Positions 25,563 to 34,325 are shown, counted from the stretch's first letter. The stretch is 64,000 bases of DNA from CAIYTF01 sp963664845 (GCA_963664845.1 OY761615.1:372001-436000); one strand, 5' to 3'. Numbers and translations: made by a program. Notes: generated from the letters alone by a model not told the origin.

Positions 25563-26846
25563 TTAAGGATTAATTGGAAGAGTAAAATCACTATCCACGA
25601 GATTGTAATTGGATTTGAAATATTCCGGAGTGAACTTTACGCCGATACGGGCTAGAATTTCATCCCGCTTTGCAAGCTCGGAATCAACGTCTTTCTTTTC
25701 GAAGAGGATGAATTTCGGCAGCTTCCTCCCGCTATTGATATAATTTTTGGTTGAAACGGGACTTGCAGCGCTATTGATGCAGTTTTGGGTTGAAACGGGA
25801 TTTCCCCCGTTAATAGACTTACTTTTTATTGATACGGGACCAACGCTTTCTTGTGCGAAATTAATATATGCTATTTTCGAAATAAGCTCATTCATGAAAC
25901 GTTCGACGATATGGGCATCAGCCTGGTTGACAGCTTTTTCCCCGTCCTGCTGAACCACAGCGGCAGCATAGCTGCCAGTTTGTTGCTGCTCGGTCGTATT
26001 TGATACTGTCAGAAATGCCTTAGTGATTTCCTGATTGCAGTGTTTGATTAATGCCTGGTAAAGATTGGAAGAATCACCTTTCCCTGCAGCTTCCAGAAAA
26101 TCTACCGCATCTTCTTTGTTTATTACTGCTACTCCATCCTGTACCATAGTTGTAAGCATGGCAAGGAAATCCTGCCGCTTTTCCTGTGTAGTGGCCTTAG
26201 GGGTCTTCCCGAACAGAAATGGCATTCCGTATTTCTCCGTCATTTTAAGCCAGAATTTAGTTCCGCCTTTCTTAAAGGTAACGCTCCAAAAAATCTTGGA
26301 GGCCAGCTTTTCGCCATACGGGTTGGAATATGTGGGCTTGTTACGCGCCACCAAGAAGGCCAGCGGATCAGCGATTTGCTCCCTACCACCTGTAACCGGG
26401 CGAATGCAGAGCTGATTAGTTGTGTTATAAAAAAAATATTGCTGCGGCCTGTCCTCTACCCTGGGTATATATAAGCCATTAACGAGTTCCCACTGCAGGA
26501 CAAAAGGTTGAAATCCATAGAATACACAGTTAAGAACATTATCAATGAGCGAATAGAGATCAATTGATTTGAAATATTCTTCAAAAAACTGCATGACCGC
26601 TGGTGAGCAATTTTCATTCTGAAGCTCATACTCGAGATTTTGTACCCCGCTTTTCCGTTTCTGGAATACTGCGGCAACGTGCGGATCATTCAATAAATCC
26701 TTATAGGGAATTGTGCCTGCATTCTGTGCCTTTAGGATACTATCAGGGTCCGGCAGGTACAAATTTATCTGCGACATGATTTCCTGAGCCTGCCGGCTGG
26801 CGAGTTCGGCACTGTGCTGAACAGTAGCCATGTTTGAATTGGACAT
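25563..26846 (-). CDS. Phage portal protein (DUF935, Mu gp29-like)
   Basis: This 427-residue protein matches the Mu-type DUF935 portal family: 'DLLNDPHVAAVFQKRKSGV', 'FYGFQPFVLQWEL', 'SKIFWSVTFKKGGTKFWLKMTEKYGMPFLFGK', 'GKGDSSNLYQALIKHCNQEITKAFL'. A segment near residues 330-370 holds three 13-residue tandem repeats that look inserted. It starts with ATG 26846 after an AAAGG site. It is transcribed opposite to the protease/capsid genes next to it, unlike normal Mu-type order (terminase, portal, protease, capsid on one strand), suggesting inversion. A gp30-type minor head gene is not seen. Confidence 0.85.
   Translation of the reverse strand: MSNSNMATVQHSAELASRQAQEIMSQINLYLPDPDSILKAQNAGTIPYKDLLNDPHVAAVFQKRKSGVQNLEYELQNENCSPAVMQFFEEYFKSIDLYSLIDNVLNCVFYGFQPFVLQWELVNGLYIPRVEDRPQQYFFYNTTNQLCIRPVTGGREQIADPLAFLVARNKPTYSNPYGEKLASKIFWSVTFKKGGTKFWLKMTEKYGMPFLFGKTPKATTQEKRQDFLAMLTTMVQDGVAVINKEDAVDFLEAAGKGDSSNLYQALIKHCNQEITKAFLTVSNTTEQQQTGSYAAAVVQQDGEKAVNQADAHIVERFMNELISKIAYINFAQESVGPVSIKSKSINGGNPVSTQNCINSAASPVSTKNYINSGRKLPKFILFEKKDVDSELAKRDEILARIGVKFTPEYFKSNYNLVDSDFTLPINP
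25732..25848. repeat. Three in-frame 39-bp tandem repeats inside the portal gene
   Basis: Units 25732-25770, 25771-25809 and 25810-25848 encode 13-residue repeats of the type NPVSTQNCINSAA, SPVSTKNYINSGR, with a more diverged first unit. Length is a multiple of 3, so copy number can change without breaking the frame. The DNA is diverged enough to suggest an old duplication. It sits near the C-terminal end of the portal domain. Confidence 0.75.
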
Positions 26847-26885
26847 ATCTAACCTTTCTTACCGTTTCCCGAAAATTAATTTACC

Positions 26886-26918
26886 AAAACCGCACAGTTT
26901 CCGAAACTGTGCGGTTTT
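26886..26918. terminator. 33-bp near-perfect palindrome between divergent portal and protease genes
   Basis: The 16-bp arms (26886-26901, 26903-26918) pair perfectly around one base and end in A/T runs, so either strand could act as a rho-independent terminator. A second GC-rich hairpin CCCGCG/CGCGGG (26960-26965, 26976-26981) lies nearby. A terminator upstream of both divergent genes makes no sense unless one arm was inverted, or the palindrome is an operator. Confidence 0.6.
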
Positions 26919-27021
26919 TCGATTTTATCTTTGGACCAGAATTGACCAGGATTCACAACCCCGCGAACTTCGCAGCGCGGGACTTCGTGGAAGAACCACT
27001 CAGGATTAATAGGATAAGTAA

Positions 27022-27993
27022 ATGGAAGAGTATTTTGAAATTTTTAGAACGGGATTGCATACGGATTCAGCCGGCCATGAAAAGGACTGGACGGAAGCTG
27101 ATCTTAACACGATCGCTGCCCGGTATAATGAGCAAAAAGAGCATGAAGCGCCTTTGGTGATCGGACACCCGGAAACGAATCACCCGGCATACGGTTGGGT
27201 GGAAAGTCTGAAAGTAGAAGGCGGGAAACTCCTGGCCAAAGCAGCTCAGATCGTGCCCGAGTTTGCAGAGGCTATAAAGAACGGCCTTTTTAAGAAACGT
27301 TCCATTTCGCTTTATCAGGATTTGCTTTTGCGGCATGTGGGATTTCTTGGGGCAGTCCCACCAGCTGTAAAAGGCTTAAAAGATATGACCTTCTCTGATA
27401 TGGACAAATGCACACTTATCGAAACAGCGACTATTCCTGAAGTGATATCTTTTGCCGAGTATGAGAAAGTGAAAACAAGCCTCGCAGCGACTGAATTGAA
27501 AGCGGCTGAACTTACAGAGAAACTGAAACTGTCAGAATCGAAATTTGCCTCCCTGACGGAGAGGCATGCTGAAATAATAAATTCACAACAATCGCTTCAA
27601 AAGAAATTTGCTGAATTCAGGCAGTCGACCGCAGACCGTGAATTCAAATCTTTCATGGATGCTAAAATGGCTGCCAGAGCAATCACCCCGGCACAGGCTG
27701 AAATGGTTTACCAATTCAAAAAGGACCTTGAAGGAAGCGAAACCGAAAACTTGAATTTTGAGGAAACTACAAAGCGAACAGATTTTCTAAAGAACTTCGT
27801 TGAGACACTCCCCAGAATACTTCCTGATCACGTGGATATTCCCGGGACTGAACCCGATACAAAAGCCTTTGACCCGTTCGCTGTTGCATTAAAAGCCAGG
27901 GACTTTGTAGAGACAGAAAGGAAAAAGGGAATATTTATTTCCTTCACTCAGGCAGTCGACAACGTGAAAGCATTATTTCAAAAACTTACATAG
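27022..27993 (+). CDS. Phage head maturation protease (Mu I-like)
   Basis: I choose ATG 27022 (323 residues), with an AGGATAAG site upstream. It has the Mu gpI-type layout: 'VIGHPETNHPAYGWVESLKV', 'IVPEFAEAIKNGLFKKRSISL' (Lys and Ser of the protease core), 'FLGAVPPAVKGL' and a long helical scaffold-like C-terminal half. In Mu, I cleaves scaffold during head assembly, and a Z-like scaffold is its C-terminal part. It precedes the decoration and capsid genes by 12 bp. Confidence 0.82.
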   Translation: MEEYFEIFRTGLHTDSAGHEKDWTEADLNTIAARYNEQKEHEAPLVIGHPETNHPAYGWVESLKVEGGKLLAKAAQIVPEFAEAIKNGLFKKRSISLYQDLLLRHVGFLGAVPPAVKGLKDMTFSDMDKCTLIETATIPEVISFAEYEKVKTSLAATELKAAELTEKLKLSESKFASLTERHAEIINSQQSLQKKFAEFRQSTADREFKSFMDAKMAARAITPAQAEMVYQFKKDLEGSETENLNFEETTKRTDFLKNFVETLPRILPDHVDIPGTEPDTKAFDPFAVALKARDFVETERKKGIFISFTQAVDNVKALFQKLT

Positions 27994-28005
27994 GAGATTT
28001 CCACT

Positions 28006-28380
28006 ATGGCAAATCCTTTATTCACAAAAAATTTTATTGCTGGTGCCGCAATAGCAAAATACAGGATCATAAAATTTGGCGCTGATGACGACCATGTTGT
28101 TCAGGCTGCCGCAGCGAATGACTCGATTATCGGCGTTTCTGACAGCCTGGGAGCGAATACGGGAGAACGGATCGACGTTATCATATCCGGTATAGCTGAG
28201 ATCGAATTTTCAGCTAATGTAAATCGCGGTGCTCTGATCACCTCTGATGCTGATGGGAAAGCACTGCAATGCAGTCCCGTTGCCGGAGCCAATAACAGGC
28301 TTATCGGGATTGTAATGGCGAGCGCGGCACCCGGAGATATTGCACCTGTCTTACTGAGTTTAGGTTCACTTCAAGGATAA
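28006..28380 (+). CDS. DUF2190 capsid decoration protein
   Basis: The 124-residue protein matches the DUF2190 family: 'KNFIAGAAIAKYRIIKFGADDD', 'IIGVSDSLGANTGERIDVIISG', 'ALITSDADGKAL' and 'RLIGIVMASAAPGDIAPVLLS'. Members are commonly head-decoration or fiber proteins between protease and major capsid genes, as here. It is beta-rich with no membrane segment. Confidence 0.82.
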   Translation: MANPLFTKNFIAGAAIAKYRIIKFGADDDHVVQAAAANDSIIGVSDSLGANTGERIDVIISGIAEIEFSANVNRGALITSDADGKALQCSPVAGANNRLIGIVMASAAPGDIAPVLLSLGSLQG

Positions 28381-28403
28381 TATAACAGAAAGAGAGTAGC
28401 CTT

Positions 28404-29333
28404 ATGAATTTTGCTGTCCCCACAATAGACGAACTTCTGGCAATCGCGATTGCCTATACGAATAATGACCTTATAGCAAAAAAGGTTCTACGGCCCGAGC
28501 CTACCGGAACACAGGAGTTCAAATACCTGAAGAAACCGCGCGGCGAAACATTCACCATTCCAAACACGAAAGTAGGACGGAAATCAAAACCCGAAGTAGT
28601 AAGCTTTACCGGGATCCTGGTAACCGATTCTACAGACGGCCATGCATTACAGGACTTCGTTCCCTATGAAGACATTAAAAACGCCCAGGGAACGAAATTT
28701 AATCCGGTTGGAAACTCGGTCGAGAGTCTGACTGCTTTGCTGGCGCTTGACCGGGAAAAACGGACTGCCGGGCTTTTGTTTGATACGAACCAGTACGGAG
28801 CCGGAAACAAGACAACCCTAGCCGCGAATGACAAGTTCAGCGCTACAACGACCAGCGACCCGATTAAAACTATCATGACCGGGATTAACGCTCTTCCAAT
28901 GCGTGGAAACGGCTGCTGCATGTCTTACGCGGTATACCAGGCTTTGGCAACTCATCCGAAGATCGTGGCTGCTGCGTACCGAAACTCTGGTACTTCGGGT
29001 ATCATCCCTGCCCAGGTTATCGCAGACCTTTTCGGGTTTAAGGAGTTTTACATCGGTGACTCCTACTACCAGACGGCAAAGAAAGGACAGGCAGAGACCT
29101 ACGCACAGGTGTGGGGTAAATCGATGCTGATCTATTACAAGGATCAGCTCGCCGGTATGCGAAACGGAACGACTTTTGGTTTCTGCGCCGAATTTGAATC
29201 CTTCGTTGTTGACACCAGAGAAGATAAAGAGCCCGGTGTCACTGGCGGGTTATGGATAAAAGTTGGCGAAAACGTGAAAGAAGTTCTTGCAGCTCCGGAT
29301 CTGGCCTATTTGATTGACGGTGCAGTGGCCTAA
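28404..29333 (+). CDS. Major capsid protein (Mu-like)
   Basis: The 309-residue protein starts 23 bp after the decoration gene with a GAGAGTAG ribosome site, in the usual capsid position. Features include 'SFTGILVTDSTDGHALQDFVPYEDI', 'LLALDREKRTAGLLFDTNQYGA', 'ALPMRGNGCCMSYAVYQALATHP' and 'CAEFESFVVDTREDKEPG'. Gene order (protease, DUF2190, this, DUF1320) and length fit HK97-fold Mu-type heads. Confidence 0.78.
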   Translation: MNFAVPTIDELLAIAIAYTNNDLIAKKVLRPEPTGTQEFKYLKKPRGETFTIPNTKVGRKSKPEVVSFTGILVTDSTDGHALQDFVPYEDIKNAQGTKFNPVGNSVESLTALLALDREKRTAGLLFDTNQYGAGNKTTLAANDKFSATTTSDPIKTIMTGINALPMRGNGCCMSYAVYQALATHPKIVAAAYRNSGTSGIIPAQVIADLFGFKEFYIGDSYYQTAKKGQAETYAQVWGKSMLIYYKDQLAGMRNGTTFGFCAEFESFVVDTREDKEPGVTGGLWIKVGENVKEVLAAPDLAYLIDGAVA

Positions 29334-29387
29334 CCCACCACTGACCCCTCCCCTTCGAATAGGAAAGGGAACAAAAATTGGAGCTAT

Positions 29388-29873
29388 ATGTATTGTGAAC
29401 CGTTGGATTTATTGCAGGACATACCGCTGCTGCATTTGATAGCATTGGTAAATGACGAGAACCGGGCGCCGTATAATCAGGAAAGTAATCCTGATGGATG
29501 GGTGTTTGACGGAACTCAGGCTTCCAATGATGACATTGCCTATCTGCGAGCATGGAAGGCTTGTGAAGACGCAGATGCAGTGATTGATCCATATTTGGTT
29601 GAACGATTCGCCTTACCATTAACGGTTTCCTGTACCAAACTTAACACGATTGCACGTACACTGGCATTATCCTATTTGTACAACCGGTGCGGCATTGTTT
29701 GCTCAGCTGATTTTGAGAAGCGTATTGAGATGGTAATAACTGATCTGGAAAACATTAGAGATGGAATACTGACGCTGCCGGAGCTCGAATCGCTGATCAC
29801 TCCAATCAGGAATATCTCCAATAAAACAGCTGGCGATAAATTTCTGACGAATGAGTTACTTAATAATTATTAA
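29388..29873 (+). CDS. DUF1320 / Mu gp36-like head-tail connector
   Basis: The 161-residue protein has the DUF1320 shape: N-terminal 'DLLQDIPLLHLIALVND', 'AWKACEDADAVIDPYLVERFALPL' (the typical ALAdAxxxIdgYL.xRYalPL), 'LNTIARTLALSYLYN' and an acidic helical end. This family joins the head to the tail. No sheath, tube or tape-measure genes follow, so the connector is the last recognisable structural protein. Confidence 0.75.
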   Translation: MYCEPLDLLQDIPLLHLIALVNDENRAPYNQESNPDGWVFDGTQASNDDIAYLRAWKACEDADAVIDPYLVERFALPLTVSCTKLNTIARTLALSYLYNRCGIVCSADFEKRIEMVITDLENIRDGILTLPELESLITPIRNISNKTAGDKFLTNELLNNY

Positions 29874-29885
29874 GGCCTTAAGAAG

Positions 29886-30161
29886 ATGAACAATCCGTTT
29901 TTGGAAGAAAAGAGTCTGGAACTTTTATCTGCACCGGCATATAACTGGCGCCTGTTGGACAAGGAAACATGTTATTTGTTTGGCCCCGATCTCGATGGAC
30001 CGATTCCAAGGGCATTTCTGATACTAGAAGACGGAACCGCTGGGATAAAACCTCCCGGATGCGACGAACAATACTTTCCCGTAAAGGCAGGAATGTTCAT
30101 ACCCGGAGCGATCGAGGAAGTTATTGACGTCAATGAAGTTGCAATGTTAGTTTTTTTCTAA
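29886..30161 (+). CDS. Hypothetical phage protein
   Basis: The 91-residue protein has a beta-rich, aromatic and acidic composition, with 'FPVKAGMFIPGAIEEVIDV' near the end. It has no recognisable domain, signal or membrane segment. It lies 12 bp after the DUF1320 gene and 11 bp before a small membrane protein, in the same operon, and may be a head- or tail-completion protein. Confidence 0.55.
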   Translation: MNNPFLEEKSLELLSAPAYNWRLLDKETCYLFGPDLDGPIPRAFLILEDGTAGIKPPGCDEQYFPVKAGMFIPGAIEEVIDVNEVAMLVFF

Positions 30162-30172
30162 TTCAAGGGAAC

Positions 30173-30517
30173 ATGGAAACAACCTATTTGCTGGCCGCTG
30201 CCAGTTTCGTCATAACATCGCTTACCGGGATATGCGGCGCTTTCTTTTGGAACAAAGTGAAACAACAGGACCAGGCGATTGCAGAACTGCAGAAAGGGCA
30301 AAAAGACCTGGTGGATAAAGTGAATGCCGGTGACACAACTACTCTCCTGCGCTATGAACAGCTCTCCAAGGAACTGAGTACGGCGGTTTTGGACATTAAG
30401 ACAACGATACAGGCAAATGAACTGGACCGGGAAAAATGTTTTATAAGGAAAGAAGACTGCATCCTGCATAAGTCCGAGATTGAGAACAGATTTAACCGAT
30501 TGGAGCAACAGCAATGA
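30173..30517 (+). CDS. Small membrane protein with coiled coil (lysis-module associated)
   Basis: The 114-residue protein has one N-terminal membrane helix ('METTYLLAAASFVITSLTGI') followed by a Gln/Glu/Lys-rich coiled coil. It overlaps the next small membrane gene by 4 bases. Similar one-helix coiled-coil proteins occur beside phage holins; the exact role is unknown. Confidence 0.6.
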   Translation: METTYLLAAASFVITSLTGICGAFFWNKVKQQDQAIAELQKGQKDLVDKVNAGDTTTLLRYEQLSKELSTAVLDIKTTIQANELDREKCFIRKEDCILHKSEIENRFNRLEQQQ

Positions 30518-30702
30518 AAGAAAGATTTCTGCATACATTAATCGCAAACTGTAAAGATCCAAAGACTACGTTATTGGGAATATTACTTCTTGCCATGGCG
30601 GGAGCGGTCTATTTGCGGTTGATAACGGGTACCGAATTTGCAACAATCATATCCGCACTCGCAGGGATGGGATTCATTTTCGGTACCGGAGCAAAGGAAT
30701 AA
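30514..30702 (+). CDS. Small holin-like membrane protein
   Basis: The 62-residue protein has a charged N-terminus and two hydrophobic stretches ('LLGILLLAMAGAVYLRLIT' and 'FATIISALAGMGFIFGTG'). Size, hydrophobic pattern and position just before the lysis amidase suggest a holin or pinholin, but no specific holin family is recognised. Confidence 0.5.
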   Translation: MKERFLHTLIANCKDPKTTLLGILLLAMAGAVYLRLITGTEFATIISALAGMGFIFGTGAKE

Positions 30703-30707
30703 ACCGT

Positions 30708-31463
30708 ATGATTGGTATTGGCAATAGGATAAGCAATGCAGCAAATCTTCACAGAAGAATGGGAGGTTTTGATTCAGTAACGCTATGGTATGATATGTAC
30801 CCGGCCCCGAACCGGTACATGGTAACTGCTCTCGAGGGAAATGAACTGGAAGTTTTATCGATTGCCAACAGGAAAAACAACGTCGGGGTTTTGACTTCAA
30901 CGGGCGATTCGAACGGATGGATTGAAAACGGTTGTTTTTTTCTGCAGAATAGTTCGCAGCCCATTTACAAGAGTGATGCTTTACCATGTTTCAATAATAT
31001 GCCGGACGGAACAATCTATCTGGTTGTGCGATTTGATCCTCTGCATCTGATCAACAGTGATTTTTTATACATAGCGAACGATCAGCCGAACGGTGATTAT
31101 TGGATAAAAGCGGCGGTGTTTTTGAATGAGTCCAATCTGTTCTGGAGATTCTCCGTACGAAACGCAAATCAACTGGAGTATTCTTTTGTGACTGCTGCTT
31201 TTCAGGTGCCCATGCACAATAGTTTTGTCTTTTTGAAAATTCGTCGCAATTCATCACTGCCTTTTATACAGATTTATGATTTTATGACCGGTGTTGAAAC
31301 ACCTGGTTTAGATACCGATGCCGGGGCAGGCGGAAGCGATTATATATTAAGTTTTGCCGGTGGGAATAATTTTTTGTACGAATGCATTTTTGAGGCCGGT
31401 ATACCAAAAGATGATGACATTATTACCAATTATCTCATTGAGAAATATTCAGCACTATTATAA
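30708..31463 (+). CDS. Possible LamG-like surface or receptor-binding protein
   Basis: The 251-residue protein reads like a concanavalin/LamG beta-sandwich ('MPDGTIYLVVRFDPL', 'YWIKAAVFLNESNLFWRFSV', 'FVFLKIRRNSSLPFIQIYDF', 'LSFAGGNNFLYECIFEAGI'). The N-terminus 'MIGIGNRISNAANLHRRMGGFDSVTLWYDM' is unlike a signal peptide and may attach to the particle. It could be a fiber or receptor-binding component. The function is inferred from shape and place. Confidence 0.5.
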   Translation: MIGIGNRISNAANLHRRMGGFDSVTLWYDMYPAPNRYMVTALEGNELEVLSIANRKNNVGVLTSTGDSNGWIENGCFFLQNSSQPIYKSDALPCFNNMPDGTIYLVVRFDPLHLINSDFLYIANDQPNGDYWIKAAVFLNESNLFWRFSVRNANQLEYSFVTAAFQVPMHNSFVFLKIRRNSSLPFIQIYDFMTGVETPGLDTDAGAGGSDYILSFAGGNNFLYECIFEAGIPKDDDIITNYLIEKYSALL

Positions 31464-31478
31464 ACAAGGAGACCCAAC

Positions 31479-31751
31479 ATGTTTACCATAAAAGTAGAAT
31501 CAATTCCCGTTAAGATAATTTCCTCGGTTCAGATAAGAGTTGTCTCGGTTGAATTATATTCATCGGCGAAGGTAGAGGTAAGCCTGCTGGATGCGGCCGG
31601 TAAGATGATTGAGAGGAAATCGCTTCTGATTACCGGAGCTGAATACCAGGGCTGGAATGAGGATTCCTATCTGGAAGCACTCGTTCTGACCAAACTCAAT
31701 CTTACAAAATACTGCGAAGTACCTGAGGGAACTGCGGAGACGGGAGGATAA
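31479..31751 (+). CDS. Hypothetical beta-rich phage protein
   Basis: The 90-residue, Ser/Val-rich protein looks like an all-beta chain ('VKIISSVQIRVVSVELYSSAK', 'MIERKSLLITGAEYQGW'). It lies 6 bp before the amidase and 15 bp after the LamG-like gene with a good ribosome site (AAGGAGA). No family is recognised. Confidence 0.5.
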   Translation: MFTIKVESIPVKIISSVQIRVVSVELYSSAKVEVSLLDAAGKMIERKSLLITGAEYQGWNEDSYLEALVLTKLNLTKYCEVPEGTAETGG

Positions 31752-31757
31752 CAGGCT

Positions 31758-32417
31758 ATGAATCTGAAGAAAATTTCATTCCCCGAAAATCAATACATTA
31801 AAGAGGCAGCAGAAAAGAGGCAGATCGTTTTACACCATACCGTCAGCAGCAACGCGGCCTCTTCGATTGCCTGGTGGAAACAGACACCCGAAAGGGTGGC
31901 TGTGGCTTTCATCATCGAGAAAGACGGGACAACCCTGCAGCTCTATGAACCGCAATACTGGGCTTATCATATTGGCAAAGGTTCGACCAGCGAACAAAAC
32001 AGGCACACAATTGGAATAGAAATTGTAAACGAAGGCATCCTGTCCCGCGAACGGGATTTCCCCGATAGAATCGGGGCACGCGGGTGCACTCAACAACCTA
32101 AATCTACACCTCAGCCAATATTCAAATGGTGCGACGGCAAAGCCTTATTTACCGGAAAAGCCATTACTCTTCCGGCTCCATGGCGCGGATCCCGCTATTT
32201 TGCCTGCTATTCTGAAGAACAATATATCGCCGTCGCGGAGTTGGTAAAGTATTTATCTCAACGATTCCAGATTCCGCTGCTGGTTAACGATACCTTTGTC
32301 TATGACCCGGCCAATTTCGCTTTTCAAGGTATAGTTTCGCATCATAACCTGAGGTCAGACAAAACTGATCTTTCACCTGCCTGGGACTTCAAGAAATTCA
32401 AGGAATTATTGCAATGA
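31758..32417 (+). CDS. N-acetylmuramoyl-L-alanine amidase (endolysin)
   Basis: The 219-residue protein is an Amidase_2 enzyme: 'IVLHHTVS' (zinc His), 'WAYHIGKGSTSEQNRHTIGIEIVNEG', and 'IVSHHNLRSDKTDLSPAWDF' (distal zinc His/Asp). It has no signal peptide, so a holin would be needed for release. Its end overlaps the next (spanin-like) gene by 4 bases, a standard lysis cassette. Confidence 0.9.
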   Translation: MNLKKISFPENQYIKEAAEKRQIVLHHTVSSNAASSIAWWKQTPERVAVAFIIEKDGTTLQLYEPQYWAYHIGKGSTSEQNRHTIGIEIVNEGILSRERDFPDRIGARGCTQQPKSTPQPIFKWCDGKALFTGKAITLPAPWRGSRYFACYSEEQYIAVAELVKYLSQRFQIPLLVNDTFVYDPANFAFQGIVSHHNLRSDKTDLSPAWDFKKFKELLQ

Positions 32418-32851
32418 AAGCTTTCATGATTATTCTGATTTTACTACTCCTCGCAGCGACAATGATTTTGCCAGGCTGCTGCCCGGCTCAGGAAACGGAA
32501 ATTCAATACCGCGACCGGGTTATTTCTGTTATACCGCCTGTTGTCCATGACACTCTTAAAACTTTTATCCAGGATACGGTTATTACAGGTCAGAAGATCA
32601 GGGAGATAACGGATTCACTGACCGGTCAAATAAGGCCTGATACAGTGATTAAATTCAAGTATTACCCACGGCAGCAGTATGCGGATATCGAAGTGAAACC
32701 GGATCCGGTGAAGATTTACCTGCATGATACGGTGACGATAAATCACTATCCAAAGCCGGCAAAAGAAACATTTTCTTCCTTTATGGGCAAATTAGGGCTA
32801 TTCGCTGCGGGGTTAGGAATAGGATTTTTGATTTCTCTTTTCAGGAAGTAG
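32414..32851 (+). CDS. Candidate unimolecular spanin (u-spanin)
   Basis: The 145-residue protein has a lipoprotein signal with 'MILPGCC' (lipobox LPGC) for outer-membrane attachment, a ~90-residue periplasmic part rich in Thr/Asp/Pro, and a C-terminal membrane helix 'LGLFAAGLGIGFLISLFRK'. One lipid anchor plus one inner-membrane helix is the u-spanin architecture that fuses inner and outer membranes at the end of lysis. Placement right after the endolysin supports this. Confidence 0.7.
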   Translation: MKAFMIILILLLLAATMILPGCCPAQETEIQYRDRVISVIPPVVHDTLKTFIQDTVITGQKIREITDSLTGQIRPDTVIKFKYYPRQQYADIEVKPDPVKIYLHDTVTINHYPKPAKETFSSFMGKLGLFAAGLGIGFLISLFRK

Positions 32852-32852
32852 A

Positions 32853-34325
32853 ATGCCGGATTCCTGGGTTTTGGTCTCCTACGATTGCGGCTCCCGACAG
32901 ATAGAGCTTGTTGAATATTGCTTTTCTCTGGAAATGCATGTACCTGAAGATTTTTCACGTAACACTATTACCTTCAACCCGGCTAAAATCGGGCCTGTTT
33001 TTTTTGCTTTTGGTATACCTTTCCCGACACTTATTTATCCCAATTATTTTGAGGTAACCCTTAAGTGCCTTGCCGAGCCGGATATATTTTTTGATCTTTT
33101 ACAGTATTGCAATCCCTCCCCGGTTTATTTTTGCTGCGATAAAAAGAGTAAGGTTAACGGTCAAGCGGAGAGGCTGTTGAGAAGTACCATTAATATGAAA
33201 ACAATACATGCATCAACCATGACCGGTATATTGTCATTCTCTATTCTCGATACCGTTACGACTCTTAACGATCACCTGTATAATTCGCAACTGATGCATA
33301 GTGTTTGTTACTCAGATGATGGCGCAGTAGGGCAGCCCAAATTTTCTGAAGGTATACAAATGATAGCAAATTATGTGGAGCCCTGTACGAACCTGTCGAT
33401 ACTGACACAAATGACGGTATCGACATTAATTACAACTGGGCAGACTCCGGTTTTTACGACTCAATCCGTTTTCGATCTGAGGACGTCATGGTTTTTTGGA
33501 GTTACGCCTTTTTGGTGGGATCCGCAGCCAAATACTCCGGATTGGAAGAAGGACACAGGTCCCAAATTCCCGTCCATCTGGTCTGATCTGTTGGATTATT
33601 ACCTGTTGTCAACGCAGTCGCTTGTTTTATATACAGGGTATCAAAAAGCAAAAATTATTCCGCTCTTTTATGACAGTTCGCCCGTACTGGTATTGGATCC
33701 ATTGCATATACTGGATTATGAACTGTTTAATGCAAACGCTTCAGATGATGCAGCGATAGGCTATTTTACAAGGCATTTTGCAACTGATCCCGCAAATCCA
33801 CAATTGAGTGAAACGTCAGCATACCTTTTCTTTTCCAATAAAGACTGGGATACGCTCTATCCAAATACGTCACGACTTCTTTCAAATCGGTATATATGTT
33901 ATTGGACAGGAGACTCCCGATTCGATGGCCTGGAGTATAACGTATATCCTACAAACCCTATGTTCATATCACCGAATTTGCAATACTGGCCGGAATTCTA
34001 TGACTATAGTCATGAGGTAAAAAGTGATTCGTTCTTAAGCCGGGATGGTACCGGAAATTATTCAACGCAATACAGTCATCCGCACCCGGCAGGTTCAGGA
34101 AAAGGAAGCTTATATACCTATTTCCTTTATGCGCTGAAAAGGATGTATACCCAAAATGCGGTGGGCATAAAAGTGAGACTCAAGGGGCTGGATTATCCGG
34201 CGGAAAAGTTCGTCATTTTCCCCAATGAACCAAATTTCCCCTTTAAGAGAAAAGTTTTCAGATGTCGCCGCTATTCACTAAATCTGCAAAAGAATGAAAT
34301 GGTGATTGATTTGTATCCGGCGTAA
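32853..34325 (+). CDS. Large unknown phage-element protein
   Basis: The 490-residue, Cys/aromatic-rich, beta-looking protein has no signal peptide or clear domain; it starts 1 base after the spanin gene. It is the last gene of the element before tRNA-Arg. Length and position suggest a tail or virion protein, or a specialised cargo, but no family is recognised. Confidence 0.5.
   Translation: MPDSWVLVSYDCGSRQIELVEYCFSLEMHVPEDFSRNTITFNPAKIGPVFFAFGIPFPTLIYPNYFEVTLKCLAEPDIFFDLLQYCNPSPVYFCCDKKSKVNGQAERLLRSTINMKTIHASTMTGILSFSILDTVTTLNDHLYNSQLMHSVCYSDDGAVGQPKFSEGIQMIANYVEPCTNLSILTQMTVSTLITTGQTPVFTTQSVFDLRTSWFFGVTPFWWDPQPNTPDWKKDTGPKFPSIWSDLLDYYLLSTQSLVLYTGYQKAKIIPLFYDSSPVLVLDPLHILDYELFNANASDDAAIGYFTRHFATDPANPQLSETSAYLFFSNKDWDTLYPNTSRLLSNRYICYWTGDSRFDGLEYNVYPTNPMFISPNLQYWPEFYDYSHEVKSDSFLSRDGTGNYSTQYSHPHPAGSGKGSLYTYFLYALKRMYTQNAVGIKVRLKGLDYPAEKFVIFPNEPNFPFKRKVFRCRRYSLNLQKNEMVIDLYPA

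Noticed and set aside
25732..25848. CRISPR-like array
   Set aside because: Repeats are contiguous and coding, without spacers; no cas genes in the window.
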